Positions 43,536 to 52,274 of a stretch of DNA of 64,000 nt are shown piece by piece. Source of the stretch: Pseudomonadota bacterium. Its GTDB lineage: Bacteria > Pseudomonadota > Alphaproteobacteria > Sphingomonadales > Sphingomonadaceae. A program made the position numbers and the translations under genes. Each line of letters starts with the position of its first letter. Within the stretch, counting starts at the first letter, position 1. The stretch spans positions 1 through 64,000 of the forward strand of contig JAEWIL010000203.1 in assembly GCA_023387085.1 (NCBI GenBank), read 5' to 3'. The notes under the pieces are model-generated. The model ran no database searches. It was not told where the DNA came from and worked only from the letters and a program-made list of their open reading frames with translations.

Positions 43536-44623
43536 TGGTCGAACACGATCACCGAACGTGCGGAATCGCCTTTCTTCATCGCTTCAAATCCTTCGTTGAC
43601 CTTGGCGAGCGGGATCGTCTCGGCAACGATGCTGTCGAGATCCAGCAACCCGCGCAGATAGAAATCGACGAGACGCGGGATATCGACCGGGAAGCGGTTG
43701 CCGCCCATGATCGCGCCCTGCAACTTCTTGCCCGAGAGCAGGTCCATCGCGCCCAGCCCGACCTTTTCGGAAAGCGGCATCATGCCCAGAATCGTGGCGG
43801 TGCCGCCGCGGCGCAGCGATGCGACCGCAAGGCTGGCCGAAGCCGGCCGCCCGACCGCCTCGATCGCATGGTCGACCCCGCCCTTGCTGATTTCCAGAAT
43901 CTGCTTCGCGGCATCGTCTGCCAGCGCGTCGACGACGTCGGTGGCCCCGAGCTTCTTCGCCAGCTCGCGCTTTTCCGGAACCGAGTCGGCGGCGATGATG
44001 CGTCCTGCACCGGCGATCTTCGCAGCGTTGATCGTCGCAAGGCCGACGCCGCCGCAGCCGACGACGGCGACGGTTTCGCCGGGCGTTACCTTGCACGCGT
44101 TAAAGATCGTTCCAGCGCCTGTCGTCACCGCGCAGCCGATCACCGCGGCGCGGTCGAGCGGCATGTCGGGATCGATCCGCACGCACGCATGCTCATGGAC
44201 CAGCATCACCTCCGAAAAGGCGCTGAGGTTCAGCATCTGGTTCACCGGCGAGCCGTCGGGGCGCGTGATGCGCGGCGCCGATCCCGCCGGACCCCGCGTG
44301 TCGCCGCCGAGGCACAGCGACATGCGGCCCGAAACGCAATATTCGCAGTGGCCGCAAAAGGCCGACAGACAGGTCACGACGGCATCGCCCGGCTGAACCG
44401 TTCGCACCTCGCTGCCGACCGATTCGACGATGCCCGCCGCTTCATGGCCTGGGATCGCGGGCAGCGGGTGCGGATAGGCGCCGTCGATGAAGTGCAGGTC
44501 CGAATGGCAAAGGCCGCACGCCGCAGTGCGGATGCGGACTTCGTGCGGGCCGGGCTTGTCGACGACGACATCTTCGATGACGAGCGGTTTGCCCGGCTCG
44601 ATCAGAACAGCGGCTTTGGTCAA
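43532..44623 (-). CDS. Zn-dependent alcohol dehydrogenase (MDR family)
   Basis: 363-residue medium-chain dehydrogenase. Catalytic zinc ligands are seen in CGLCHSD (~37-43) and GHEAAG (~60), the four-Cys structural site in CGHCEYCVSGRMSLC (~92-106), and the NAD loop in VVGCGGVGLATINAA (~187-201). The start is TTG at 44623, preceded by GGAGAGAG; no ATG fits the family N-terminus. It may oxidise a primary or secondary alcohol to feed the acyl-CoA pathway. Gap of 23 bases from the acyl-CoA dehydrogenase. Confidence 0.87.
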   Translation of the reverse strand: MTKAAVLIEPGKPLVIEDVVVDKPGPHEVRIRTAACGLCHSDLHFIDGAYPHPLPAIPGHEAAGIVESVGSEVRTVQPGDAVVTCLSAFCGHCEYCVSGRMSLCLGGDTRGPAGSAPRITRPDGSPVNQMLNLSAFSEVMLVHEHACVRIDPDMPLDRAAVIGCAVTTGAGTIFNACKVTPGETVAVVGCGGVGLATINAAKIAGAGRIIAADSVPEKRELAKKLGATDVVDALADDAAKQILEISKGGVDHAIEAVGRPASASLAVASLRRGGTATILGMMPLSEKVGLGAMDLLSGKKLQGAIMGGNRFPVDIPRLVDFYLRGLLDLDSIVAETIPLAKVNEGFEAMKKGDSARSVIVFDQ

Positions 44624-44646
44624 TCTCTCTCTCCGGATGGTCTGAT

Positions 44647-45936
44647 TTAACGCGAGACGCCGATGTCGCCCGACGAGAAGCCGGGATCGGCGGCGGCCGA
44701 ATGCTTGGCGAGTTCGATGCGCGAAATCGCGCGGGCGTGGACTTCGTCGGGACCGTCGGCCAGCCGCAACGTGCGCTGGCCGGCGTACATCTTGGCGAGA
44801 CCGAAGTCGTCGCTGACGCCGCCGCCGCCATGCGCCTGGATTGCATCGTCGATGATCTGGAGCGCCATGTTGGGCGCCTGCACCTTGATCATCGCGATCT
44901 CGGCCGCCGCCGACTTGTTGCCGACCTTGTCCATCATGTCGGCCGCCTTCAGGCACAGCAGACGCGTCATTTCGATGTCGATGCGCGCGCGCGCGATGCG
45001 CTGTTCCCAGATACTGTGTTCGGCGATCGTCTTGCCAAAGGCGACGCGCGACTGAAGGCGCTTGCACATGCGCTCCAGCGCTTCCTCGGCGACGCCGATC
45101 GTGCGCATGCAATGGTGGATGCGCCCCGGCCCGAGGCGGCCCTGCGCGATCTCGAATCCGCGGCCTTCGCCCAGCAACATCGCCTCTTCGGCATTGACGC
45201 GCACGTCTTTGAGTTCGACTTCCATATGGCCGTGCGGCGCGTCGTCATAGCCGAAGACGGGCAGGTGGCGGATGATGTTCACGCCCGGCGCATCGGCGGG
45301 AACGACCAGCATCGACTGCTGTTGGTGGCGCTTGGCGCCGAAATCGGTCTTGCCCATCACGATCAAGACCTTGCAGCGCGGATCGCCGAGGCCCGAAGAC
45401 CACCATTTGCGGCCGTTTATGACATAATCGTCGCCGTCGCGCTCGATCCGCGTCTCGATGTTCGTTGCATCGGACGAAGCGACCGCGGGCTCGGTCATCA
45501 GAAAGGCCGAACGGATCTCGCCGTTCATCAGCGGCTTCAGCCAGCGTTCCTTCTGCGCGCGCGTGCCGTAACGGTGGAACACCTCCATATTGCCGGTATC
45601 GGGCGCCGAACAGTTGAACACCTCGCTCGCAAAGCCGACGCGGCCCATCTCTTCGGCGCACAGCGCATATTCAAGGTTGGTGAGACCCGGGCCTTCGAAC
45701 TCGAACGTCTCGTCGACATGATGATGCGCGGCCGACTTCGGCGGCATGAACAGGTTCCAGATGCCCGCCGCCTTCGCTTCGGCCTTGAGGTTGTCGACGA
45801 TCTGGATCACCTTCCAGCGATCGCCCGCGGCATCCTGTTCCTTGTAGGCCGCGACCGCCGGCCGCACCTTGCGCTCGATGAATTCGCGAACCCGGCCCTG
45901 CCAATGTTTCTGCCGGTCGGTGAGATCGAAATCCAT
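44647..45936 (-). CDS. Acyl-CoA dehydrogenase of the ACAD10/11 (LvaC-like) type
   Basis: 429-residue FAD enzyme, longer than standard acyl-CoA dehydrogenases. N-terminal helices run to ~150, [19 protein letters not shown] (~150-168) replaces the usual TEPGSGSD, and the active-site region reads [13 protein letters not shown] (~390) where ordinary members have E-G-T. These substitutions match the ACAD10/11 subgroup. That group works with an APH-type kinase to eliminate phosphate from 4-phosphoacyl-CoA. First gene of the seven-gene operon, 18 bases after the TTTACG operator. Confidence 0.9.
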   Translation of the reverse strand: MDFDLTDRQKHWQGRVREFIERKVRPAVAAYKEQDAAGDRWKVIQIVDNLKAEAKAAGIWNLFMPPKSAAHHHVDETFEFEGPGLTNLEYALCAEEMGRVGFASEVFNCSAPDTGNMEVFHRYGTRAQKERWLKPLMNGEIRSAFLMTEPAVASSDATNIETRIERDGDDYVINGRKWWSSGLGDPRCKVLIVMGKTDFGAKRHQQQSMLVVPADAPGVNIIRHLPVFGYDDAPHGHMEVELKDVRVNAEEAMLLGEGRGFEIAQGRLGPGRIHHCMRTIGVAEEALERMCKRLQSRVAFGKTIAEHSIWEQRIARARIDIEMTRLLCLKAADMMDKVGNKSAAAEIAMIKVQAPNMALQIIDDAIQAHGGGGVSDDFGLAKMYAGQRTLRLADGPDEVHARAISRIELAKHSAAADPGFSSGDIGVSR

Positions 45937-45953
45937 CTGTGCGTTCCTTTCCC

Positions 45954-45969
45954 TTTACGTTTACGTAAA
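45954..45969 (-). promoter_or_regulatory. Inverted-repeat operator TTTACG-N4-CGTAAA, site 1
   Basis: TTTACGTTTACGTAAA has perfect 6-base arms around TTTA and sits 18 bases before the ACAD10/11-type gene, next to its AAAGGAA ribosome site. A second copy with one arm change lies at 49901-49916. From memory it resembles the site of LiuR, a MerR-family regulator of branched-chain and acyl-CoA catabolism in proteobacteria. The regulator gene is not in the window. Confidence 0.68.
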
Positions 45970-46049
45970 CCCTTGGACCGATTCGGCAGCCTTGCCAAGT
46001 CCCGCCGCGCAGAAAATTGCTCCCGCGCCGCCGCGCGCGCAACCATGCG

Positions 46050-47489
46050 TTACGCGGCGGGCGGTTCGCCTTCGCCGACGCCTGCGAGCGCGGCGAGTCG
46101 CGCCTCGTGATCCGCGCGGTCGATCGCATAGCGGCGCAGCCCCGTCGCGGCCGCGGCGGCGATCAGCACCATCAGTACGGCGAAAATCCATGCCATCGTC
46201 GTTGCGGCGCTGGCGGGCCACTCTTCGGGCTTCACCTGCTCGCTCAGCCCGACATAGGCGACGAGTTGGCCGACGATGAATATGCCCAACGCCTGCCCGA
46301 ATTTCTGCACCATCAAATAGCCGGCGAAGAATACGCCCTCGATCCGCGTCCCATGCTCGACCTCATGCGCCTCGACGATTTCGGCGACCATCGACGAGGA
46401 GGAGATGTTGGCGACGATCAGCCCGAACAGCGCCACGGTCATGAACGCAAGGAGCAGTCCCATCGACGTCCAGCCGCCAAGGTCGGGCCACCAGCCAAGG
46501 TTGCGCGCCGCATAGGGGAGAAAGGCGAACGCGCCGCTCAGCATCACGGCGAAGATCGCGGTATCGCGCTTGCCGAAGCGGCGATGCGCGAGCCCGACCG
46601 CCGCAAATGCACCGAATACCGAAATCGCGAGCCCCACCGGATAGAGGCGAACCTGGGCGTCAGTGAGCTGCCAGACATAGAGCATCACATAGTTGATCGC
46701 GCCGATCGTGGTCGCATAGCCGGTAACGATGAACAGCGCCCCGATCGCGAGCGTCACGAAGGCGGGGTTGCGAAAGGCCAGCGCGATGTCGGCGAGCATC
46801 GACTTGCCATGCTGCGGCTTGGCCGCGACCGGCAGCGACAGGATGCGCCGGTGCTGACCGATCGCCGAGCCGAGCGTCGTCAGCAGGATCAGCACCGCGC
46901 CGAACAGGCCAAAGGCGGTATAGCCGGCCGGATCAAGCAACCCGCTCTTCGTCGGGTCGTCGGATTTCAGGAAGACATTATAGGCAAGCGCGGTCGCCAC
47001 CAGCCCGCCGAGCCAGCCGAACAGGAAGCGAAAGCGCACCAGCGTCGTGCGCTCGTCATAGTCGCGCGTCAGTTCGGCGACGAGCGAGATCGAGGGTATC
47101 TCGCACGCGGAAACGAGGACGCGCACCGCGATGACGTTGACCAGCAGGCCCAGCGTCGAATGTTTGGCGATGTCGGGCGATACCCAAAGCAGCGCCCACG
47201 CGATCGCCATCGGCACCGCGGCGCCATAGAGCCAGGGGAGACGCCGCCCTATCCGCGTCCGCGTCGCGTCGGACAGGCGGCCGATCAGCGGATCGGCCAT
47301 CGCATCGACGAACATCGCCGCGATCAGCACCAGCGACACGGTGCGCGGATCGAAGCCGAGCACCTGATTGTAATAGAGCATGAAGAAGGTGGTGAGCCCT
47401 GCCTCCTTGATGCCCAGTGTCACCGCACCGAGCCCGTGTGCGAGTTTGATCCGCGCGGGGAGCGCGCTTGGGAGAGCGGCTGCGGTCAT
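46050..47489 (-). CDS. GPH-family (MelB-like, MFS_2) symporter, copy A
   Basis: 479-residue glycoside-pentoside-hexuronide:cation-type transporter with twelve hydrophobic segments. The first cytoplasmic loop reads LIGRLSDATRTRIGRRLPWLYGA (~70-92), the family hallmark. SACEIPSISLVAELTRDYDERTTL (~125-150) and RIEGVFFAGYLMVQKFGQALG (~385-405) follow. Tandem paralogue of the next gene, with which it overlaps by 4 bases. Amid acyl-CoA genes the cargo may be an organic acid or steroid-like compound rather than a sugar; unproven. Confidence 0.87.
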   Translation of the reverse strand: MTAAALPSALPARIKLAHGLGAVTLGIKEAGLTTFFMLYYNQVLGFDPRTVSLVLIAAMFVDAMADPLIGRLSDATRTRIGRRLPWLYGAAVPMAIAWALLWVSPDIAKHSTLGLLVNVIAVRVLVSACEIPSISLVAELTRDYDERTTLVRFRFLFGWLGGLVATALAYNVFLKSDDPTKSGLLDPAGYTAFGLFGAVLILLTTLGSAIGQHRRILSLPVAAKPQHGKSMLADIALAFRNPAFVTLAIGALFIVTGYATTIGAINYVMLYVWQLTDAQVRLYPVGLAISVFGAFAAVGLAHRRFGKRDTAIFAVMLSGAFAFLPYAARNLGWWPDLGGWTSMGLLLAFMTVALFGLIVANISSSSMVAEIVEAHEVEHGTRIEGVFFAGYLMVQKFGQALGIFIVGQLVAYVGLSEQVKPEEWPASAATTMAWIFAVLMVLIAAAAATGLRRYAIDRADHEARLAALAGVGEGEPPAA

Positions 47490-48937
47490 TGGAGCCCGAC
47501 CGTTTCCGAAGACGCTTCCGACACCGCAAGTGCGGCGAGCCGCGCCTCATGATCGGCGCGGTTGATCGGGAAGCGCGAGAAGACCCAGGTCGACAGGATC
47601 GTCGCCACCACCACAATCAGGCTGTAGCTGATGACGAGCCGGTCGACGACGTCGGGCGCGACCTGACCGGGAACCGCCTTCGACGGAAGGCCCGACAGGC
47701 TGATGAGCAGGCCGGTGAGGCCGATGCCGACGGCAGTCGCGCATTTCTGCACGAACATCCAGCCGGCGGCGAATACCCCTTCGGTACGGCGTCCGGTTTC
47801 GACTTGCGAGGCCTCGACGACATCGGCGAGCATCGACTGGGCGGAGATCATCACCATCACCGCATTGACGTTCGAGATCAGGATGAAGCCCATCAGCAGG
47901 TTGCTTGAAAAACCCGTCCCCGCGGCGGGCCAGTGACCCGACAGGAACAGGGCGAACGGCACGACCCAGAAGATTGTGCTGATCACGCCGCAAACCACGG
48001 CGGTCCGCTTTTTGCCGAAACGATGATGGAGCGGCTGCACGAGCACGAACGATGCCAGCACGCTGACCATCAGCAGCCAGGGCAGCGCGGCAAAGGCGCC
48101 GTCCGAGAAGCGCCAGACATAGAGATAGAGGAAGTTCGAGATGGTGAAGGTCATCTGCGTGCTCGAAATTGCGATCAGCGACGCGCCGAGCAGGATCAGC
48201 GCGGCGGGATGGCGGAGCGATTCCCATATCTCGGCAAACACGCGCTTGGGCGAACCGGGCTCGGGCTTCGTTGCCGGCAGATGCGCGATGCGGCGATGCT
48301 GGCCGAGCGCCGAGATCAGCACCGTCGCCGCCATGATGATCGCGCCGCACAGACCGTAGAGCCAGTAGCCGGCGGGATTGAGCTGGCCGAATTTGTGCGT
48401 CGCGTCCGGACGCAGAAAGACCGTGTTGGCAAGGAAGAAGACCAGCAGCCCGCCCCCCCAGGCGAAGAGAAAGCGGAAGCGCACCAGCGCGGTGCGCTCG
48501 TCATAATCGCTCGTCAGCTCGGCGACGAGCGATTGCGACGGCACTTCGCAGCACGAGACGAGCGTCCGCACGAGGACCGCGACGACGACCAGATAGGCGA
48601 AGATGTGCGTATGATCGTCGGGCGGCGACCATAGCAGCATCCACGCAAAGCCGAGCGGGATCGGTGCCAGATAGAGCCATGGGTGGCGCCGGCCCCAGCG
48701 GCTATAGGTGCGGTCGGAGAAATAGCCGATCAGCGGATCGACGAAGGCATCGGCAAGCAGCGCGAACATCAGCGCGAGCGACACGAGGCTCGCGTCGAGC
48801 CCGACGACCTGGCTGTAGAAGATCAGCAGAAAGGTCGAAAAGCCGTTGTCCTTGACGCCATAGGCAACGCTGCCGAGGCCATGGAACAGCTTGAGCCGGA
48901 CTGGCAGCCGCGTCGGCGCCGGGATGTCGGCGCTCAC
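47486..48937 (-). CDS. GPH-family (MelB-like, MFS_2) symporter, copy B
   Basis: 483-residue paralogue of copy A with the same blocks: LIGYFSDRTYSRWGRRHPWLYL (~68-89), SCCEVPSQSLVAELTSDYDERTAL (~128-150) and a C-terminal block NRADHEARLAALA shared almost word for word with copy A. The start is GTG at 48937, overlapping the SDR stop (GTGA). The in-frame region upstream is a shadow of the SDR. Tandem duplication within one operon suggests either related substrates or a heteromeric pair. Confidence 0.86.
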   Translation of the reverse strand: MSADIPAPTRLPVRLKLFHGLGSVAYGVKDNGFSTFLLIFYSQVVGLDASLVSLALMFALLADAFVDPLIGYFSDRTYSRWGRRHPWLYLAPIPLGFAWMLLWSPPDDHTHIFAYLVVVAVLVRTLVSCCEVPSQSLVAELTSDYDERTALVRFRFLFAWGGGLLVFFLANTVFLRPDATHKFGQLNPAGYWLYGLCGAIIMAATVLISALGQHRRIAHLPATKPEPGSPKRVFAEIWESLRHPAALILLGASLIAISSTQMTFTISNFLYLYVWRFSDGAFAALPWLLMVSVLASFVLVQPLHHRFGKKRTAVVCGVISTIFWVVPFALFLSGHWPAAGTGFSSNLLMGFILISNVNAVMVMISAQSMLADVVEASQVETGRRTEGVFAAGWMFVQKCATAVGIGLTGLLISLSGLPSKAVPGQVAPDVVDRLVISYSLIVVVATILSTWVFSRFPINRADHEARLAALAVSEASSETVGLQ

Positions 48938-49791
48938 GCCGTGGCTCCGGCTTTCGCCGCGTCCTCCATAGCCAGTAGGGCATCGAACATGCCCGGTGTT
49001 TCCTTGTCCCACGCGTGGCGCTGCCCGATCGTCAGCCCGCCGTCGACGAGCAGGTGGGTCCCGGTCATGAAGCTCGACTCGTCGCTGGCCAGATAGGCGA
49101 CCGCGTTGGCGATATCCTCGGGCTGGCCGCCGCGCGCGACGGGCTGCGCCTTCGCGCTCATTTCGGCGATCACGGCATTGGCCTGAGTCTTGAGTTCGCC
49201 CGGCACCTCGAGCGAGGCGGTAAAGATATTGGTGTTGATGAAGCCGGGGCAGATCGCGTTCACCCGGATGCCGTACTGCGCCAGGTCGGTCGCCGCGACT
49301 TTGCTCAGGTGCAGCACGCCGGCCTTCGCGACGGCGTAGGCGGTCGGCGAGTAGCCTGCGCCGAGCGCGGCGACGCTCGCGGTGTTCACGATGGAGGCTC
49401 CTTTGCGGCCCTTCATGTGCGGCGCCGCGTAACGGATGCCCATCGCGACCGATTTCAGGACAAGGTCCATCGTGCGGTCCCAGCCTTCGGGGCTGATCTC
49501 GTCGATCGGCGCTCGGTCGCCGCCCGCGGCGGCATTGTTGAACAGGATGTCGATTCCACCGGCTTTCGCGGCGGCGGCGTTCATCAGCGCCTCAATATCG
49601 GCGGGCACGGTGACGTCGCAGCGGATAAAATCGATCTTGCCGTTGGATTGTTCGGCGAGCGCCGTTCCGCCTGCTTCGTCGATGTCGGCGGCAAAGACAT
49701 GCGCGCCCTCGCCCGCCAGTTTGAGCACGGCCGCCTTGCCGATGCCCGATGCCGCGCCCGTGACGACGGCGACCTTGCCTGCGAATCGCAT
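48934..49791 (-). CDS. SDR-family oxidoreductase
   Basis: 285-residue classical short-chain dehydrogenase. TGAASGIG (~11-18), acidic FAADIDEAGG (~33-42, NAD preference), NNAA (~84) and YAVAK (~151) are present, with a ~30-residue C-terminal extension after the family's LLVDGGLTIG. I chose ATG 49791, 5 bases behind GGGAGCAG; a GTG at 49818 would add nine residues. First gene of the SDR-transporter-transporter operon, divergent from the paired acyl-CoA dehydrogenases. Substrate unknown; steroid- or hydroxyacyl-type dehydrogenases look like this. Confidence 0.85.
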   Translation of the reverse strand: MRFAGKVAVVTGAASGIGKAAVLKLAGEGAHVFAADIDEAGGTALAEQSNGKIDFIRCDVTVPADIEALMNAAAAKAGGIDILFNNAAAGGDRAPIDEISPEGWDRTMDLVLKSVAMGIRYAAPHMKGRKGASIVNTASVAALGAGYSPTAYAVAKAGVLHLSKVAATDLAQYGIRVNAICPGFINTNIFTASLEVPGELKTQANAVIAEMSAKAQPVARGGQPEDIANAVAYLASDESSFMTGTHLLVDGGLTIGQRHAWDKETPGMFDALLAMEDAAKAGATA

Positions 49792-49900
49792 GTCTCTGCT
49801 CCCGTTTTCTTTTGCCACTCAGCTTAGGCGCCAAAGGGGGCGCGTCAACGGCAGTCAATCCGACGCTACGGCGCCGTAACGGCAGGTTCGTTCGTCCAAG

Positions 49901-49916
49901 TTGACGCTTGCGTAAA
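49901..49916 (+). promoter_or_regulatory. Inverted-repeat operator TTGACG-N4-CGTAAA, site 2
   Basis: TTGACGCTTGCGTAAA: arms complementary at 5 of 6 positions, same spacing as site 1 at 45954-45969. It lies in the divergent spacer between the SDR-transporter operon and the acyl-CoA dehydrogenase pair, 45 bases before the latter. TTGACG may also act as a -35 element for the plus strand. It could let one regulator control both directions. Confidence 0.6.
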
Positions 49917-49961
49917 GCTGGCGAATCCCCCTAGTTTGCGCGCCAGAAGAGGAGCCTGAAG

Positions 49962-51143
49962 ATGAGCGATCTGGACGCCTTCCGCGCCGAAGTGCGCGCG
50001 TGGCTGGAAGCCAATTGTCCGCCTGAAATGCGCGAACCCGTCCGCGACGAGAATGACATTTGCTGGGGCGGCCGCAAGTGGGTTTTCAAAAACGACGCGC
50101 AGAAGGCGTGGCTCGAAGCCTGCGTCGCCAAGGGCTATACGGTCCCCGACTGGCCGAAGGCCTATGGCGGCGCCGGGCTGACCCCCGAACAGACCAAGAT
50201 CCTCAAACAGGAAATGAAGCGCATCAACGCGCGCTCGCCGCTCGACAGCTTCGGCATCTGGATGCTCGGCCCCGCATTGCTGCAATTCGGTACCGAGGAA
50301 CAGAAGATCCATTATCTGAACCAGATCGCGCGCGGCGAAATTCGCTGGTGCCAGGGCTATTCGGAGCCCGGATCGGGCAGCGATCTCGTGTCCCTGCAGA
50401 CGTTCGGCGAGGACAAGGGCGATCACTGGGTCGTCAACGGGTCGAAGATCTGGACCAGCTATGCCGACAAGGCCGACTGGATTTTCTGCCTCGTCCGCAC
50501 CGACAAGGCGAACAAATATCAGGGCATCACCTTCATGCTCTTCGACATGGAGAGCCCCGGCGTCACCACCAAGCCGATCCTCTTGATCAGCGGCAATTCG
50601 CCCTTCTGCGAAACCTTCTTCGACGATGTGAAGGTGCCCAAGACGCAGTTTGTCGGCGAGATCAACCGCGGCTGGGACGTCGCCAAATATCTGCTCGGCC
50701 ACGAACGGGAGATGATTTCGGGCGGCGGCGCGGGCGGCGACATGGTCAGCATCGGCGGCGCCTTCGCCAAGGCGTTCGGCAAGAATGCGGCGGGCGAACT
50801 CGACGACCCGATCCTGCGCGCCGAAATGGCGGCGTTCGACGTCGATGTCTTTGCCTATCGCGCGATGGGCGAACGCTTCATGGACATGTGGAAGACCGGG
50901 CGAGCGCATCCTGCCAGCTCGAACATGATGAAATATGTCGGCACCGAGCTCAACAAGCGACGCCACGAACTCGTCATGTCGGGGGGCGGCAGCGAAGCGC
51001 TCGAATGGGACAGCGAAGAGAGCAAGGGCGGCGCGCGAGCCCGCACCTGGCTACGCACCAAGGCCAATTCGATCGAAGGCGGGACGAGCGAAGTCATGCT
51101 CAACGTCATTGCCAAGCGTATTCTCGACCTGCCCGGAGCCTGA
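49962..51143 (+). CDS. Acyl-CoA dehydrogenase, large partner of a paired enzyme
   Basis: 393-residue FAD enzyme of the FadE17/FadE26-like group. Signatures are WCQGYSEPGSGSDLVSL (~128-144), RGWDVAKYLLGHEREM (~230-245) and SIEGGTSEVMLN (~370-381), where the Glu-Gly-Gly-Thr element holds the probable catalytic Glu. GAGGAG stands 9 bases before the ATG. It is followed after 3 bases by a second, smaller dehydrogenase. Adjacent unequal pairs form alpha2-beta2 enzymes that act on bulky side chains in actinobacterial steroid degradation; the same is likely here. Confidence 0.88.
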   Translation: MSDLDAFRAEVRAWLEANCPPEMREPVRDENDICWGGRKWVFKNDAQKAWLEACVAKGYTVPDWPKAYGGAGLTPEQTKILKQEMKRINARSPLDSFGIWMLGPALLQFGTEEQKIHYLNQIARGEIRWCQGYSEPGSGSDLVSLQTFGEDKGDHWVVNGSKIWTSYADKADWIFCLVRTDKANKYQGITFMLFDMESPGVTTKPILLISGNSPFCETFFDDVKVPKTQFVGEINRGWDVAKYLLGHEREMISGGGAGGDMVSIGGAFAKAFGKNAAGELDDPILRAEMAAFDVDVFAYRAMGERFMDMWKTGRAHPASSNMMKYVGTELNKRRHELVMSGGGSEALEWDSEESKGGARARTWLRTKANSIEGGTSEVMLNVIAKRILDLPGA

Positions 51144-51146
51144 CCC

Positions 51147-52265
51147 ATGCCTTTGTATCACAATGACGACCAGGCGATGCTCAAGGACAGCGTCGCGCCC
51201 TTCGTCGCCGAGCAGGCGCCGGTCTCGCACCTTCGCAAGCTTCGCGACACCGCCGACGCCACGGGCTTCTCGCGCGAGCTGTGGGCACAGTTTACCGAAA
51301 TGGGCCTGCCCGGGATGCTCGTTCCCGAGGCGCATGGCGGGCTTGGCATGGGGCATATCGAGGCGGGCATCGTGCTCGAGGAAATCGGCCGCAACCTGAC
51401 CCCGTCGCCCTTTCTGTCGACCAGCGTCGGCGCGGTCGCCGCGCTCGCGAAGGCGGGCGGAACGCAGGCCGGCCGCTGGCTCCCCGCCATCGCTTCGGGC
51501 GAGGCGATCATCGCGCTCGCGATCGACGAAGGCGCGAAGCACCGCCCCGACCGCATCGCGACCACCGCGACGCGCGCCGGCAACGGCTTCCGCCTCGACG
51601 GCAAGAAGAGCTTCGTCCTCCACGGCCATGTCGCCGACATGAGCATCGTCGCGGCGAAGACCGACGGCGGGATCACGCTTTTCGCGGTGCCGAAGGATGC
51701 CAAGGGCGTCACCGCCGACCCGCGCCGCCTCGTCGATTCCTCGCTTGCGAGCCATGTCACCCTCGACGGGGTCGAGGTCGATGCCGACGCGGTGATCGGC
51801 GAGGTCGACGCCGGCAGCGAGATCCTCGACGCGCTGCTCGCGGCGACGCGCACCGGCGCGGCCGCCGAAATGGTCGGCGTCGGGCAGGGCGCGATGGACA
51901 TGACCGTCGCCTACCTCAAGGAACGCAAGCAGTTCGGCAAGCTGATCGGCGAATTCCAGGGCCTCCAGCACCGCGCCGCGCATCTCTATGGCGAGATGGA
52001 AGTCGCGCGCGCTACGGTGATGAAGGCGCAGCAACTGCTCGACGAGGGCAGCGCGGGCGCGAAGCTGATGGTCTCGGTCGCCAAGGCCAAGGCCGGCCGC
52101 GCCGCCAACCTCGCGGTGCGCGAGGGCGTCCAGATGCACGGCGGCATCGGCATGACCGACGAATATGACATCGGCCTCTATATGAAGCGCGACCGCGCGC
52201 TCGCCGAATATATGGGCGACGTGCATTATCATATCGACCAGGTCGCCCGCATGAACGGCTATTGA
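51147..52265 (+). CDS. Acyl-CoA dehydrogenase, small partner of a paired enzyme
   Basis: 372-residue acyl-CoA dehydrogenase-fold protein. FAD-linked ERKQFGKLIGEFQGLQHRAAHLY (~260-282) and the C-terminal QMHGGIGMTDEYDIGLYMKR (~327-346) are present. The tail reads RALAEYMGDVHYHIDQ with no E-G-T-type catalytic Glu, and the TEPGSGSD-type loop is replaced by IALAIDEGAKHRP. It is therefore likely the non-catalytic or structurally complementary half of the enzyme formed with the gene just upstream. Confidence 0.86.
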   Translation: MPLYHNDDQAMLKDSVAPFVAEQAPVSHLRKLRDTADATGFSRELWAQFTEMGLPGMLVPEAHGGLGMGHIEAGIVLEEIGRNLTPSPFLSTSVGAVAALAKAGGTQAGRWLPAIASGEAIIALAIDEGAKHRPDRIATTATRAGNGFRLDGKKSFVLHGHVADMSIVAAKTDGGITLFAVPKDAKGVTADPRRLVDSSLASHVTLDGVEVDADAVIGEVDAGSEILDALLAATRTGAAAEMVGVGQGAMDMTVAYLKERKQFGKLIGEFQGLQHRAAHLYGEMEVARATVMKAQQLLDEGSAGAKLMVSVAKAKAGRAANLAVREGVQMHGGIGMTDEYDIGLYMKRDRALAEYMGDVHYHIDQVARMNGY

Positions 52266-52274
52266 CCGCTTTCA

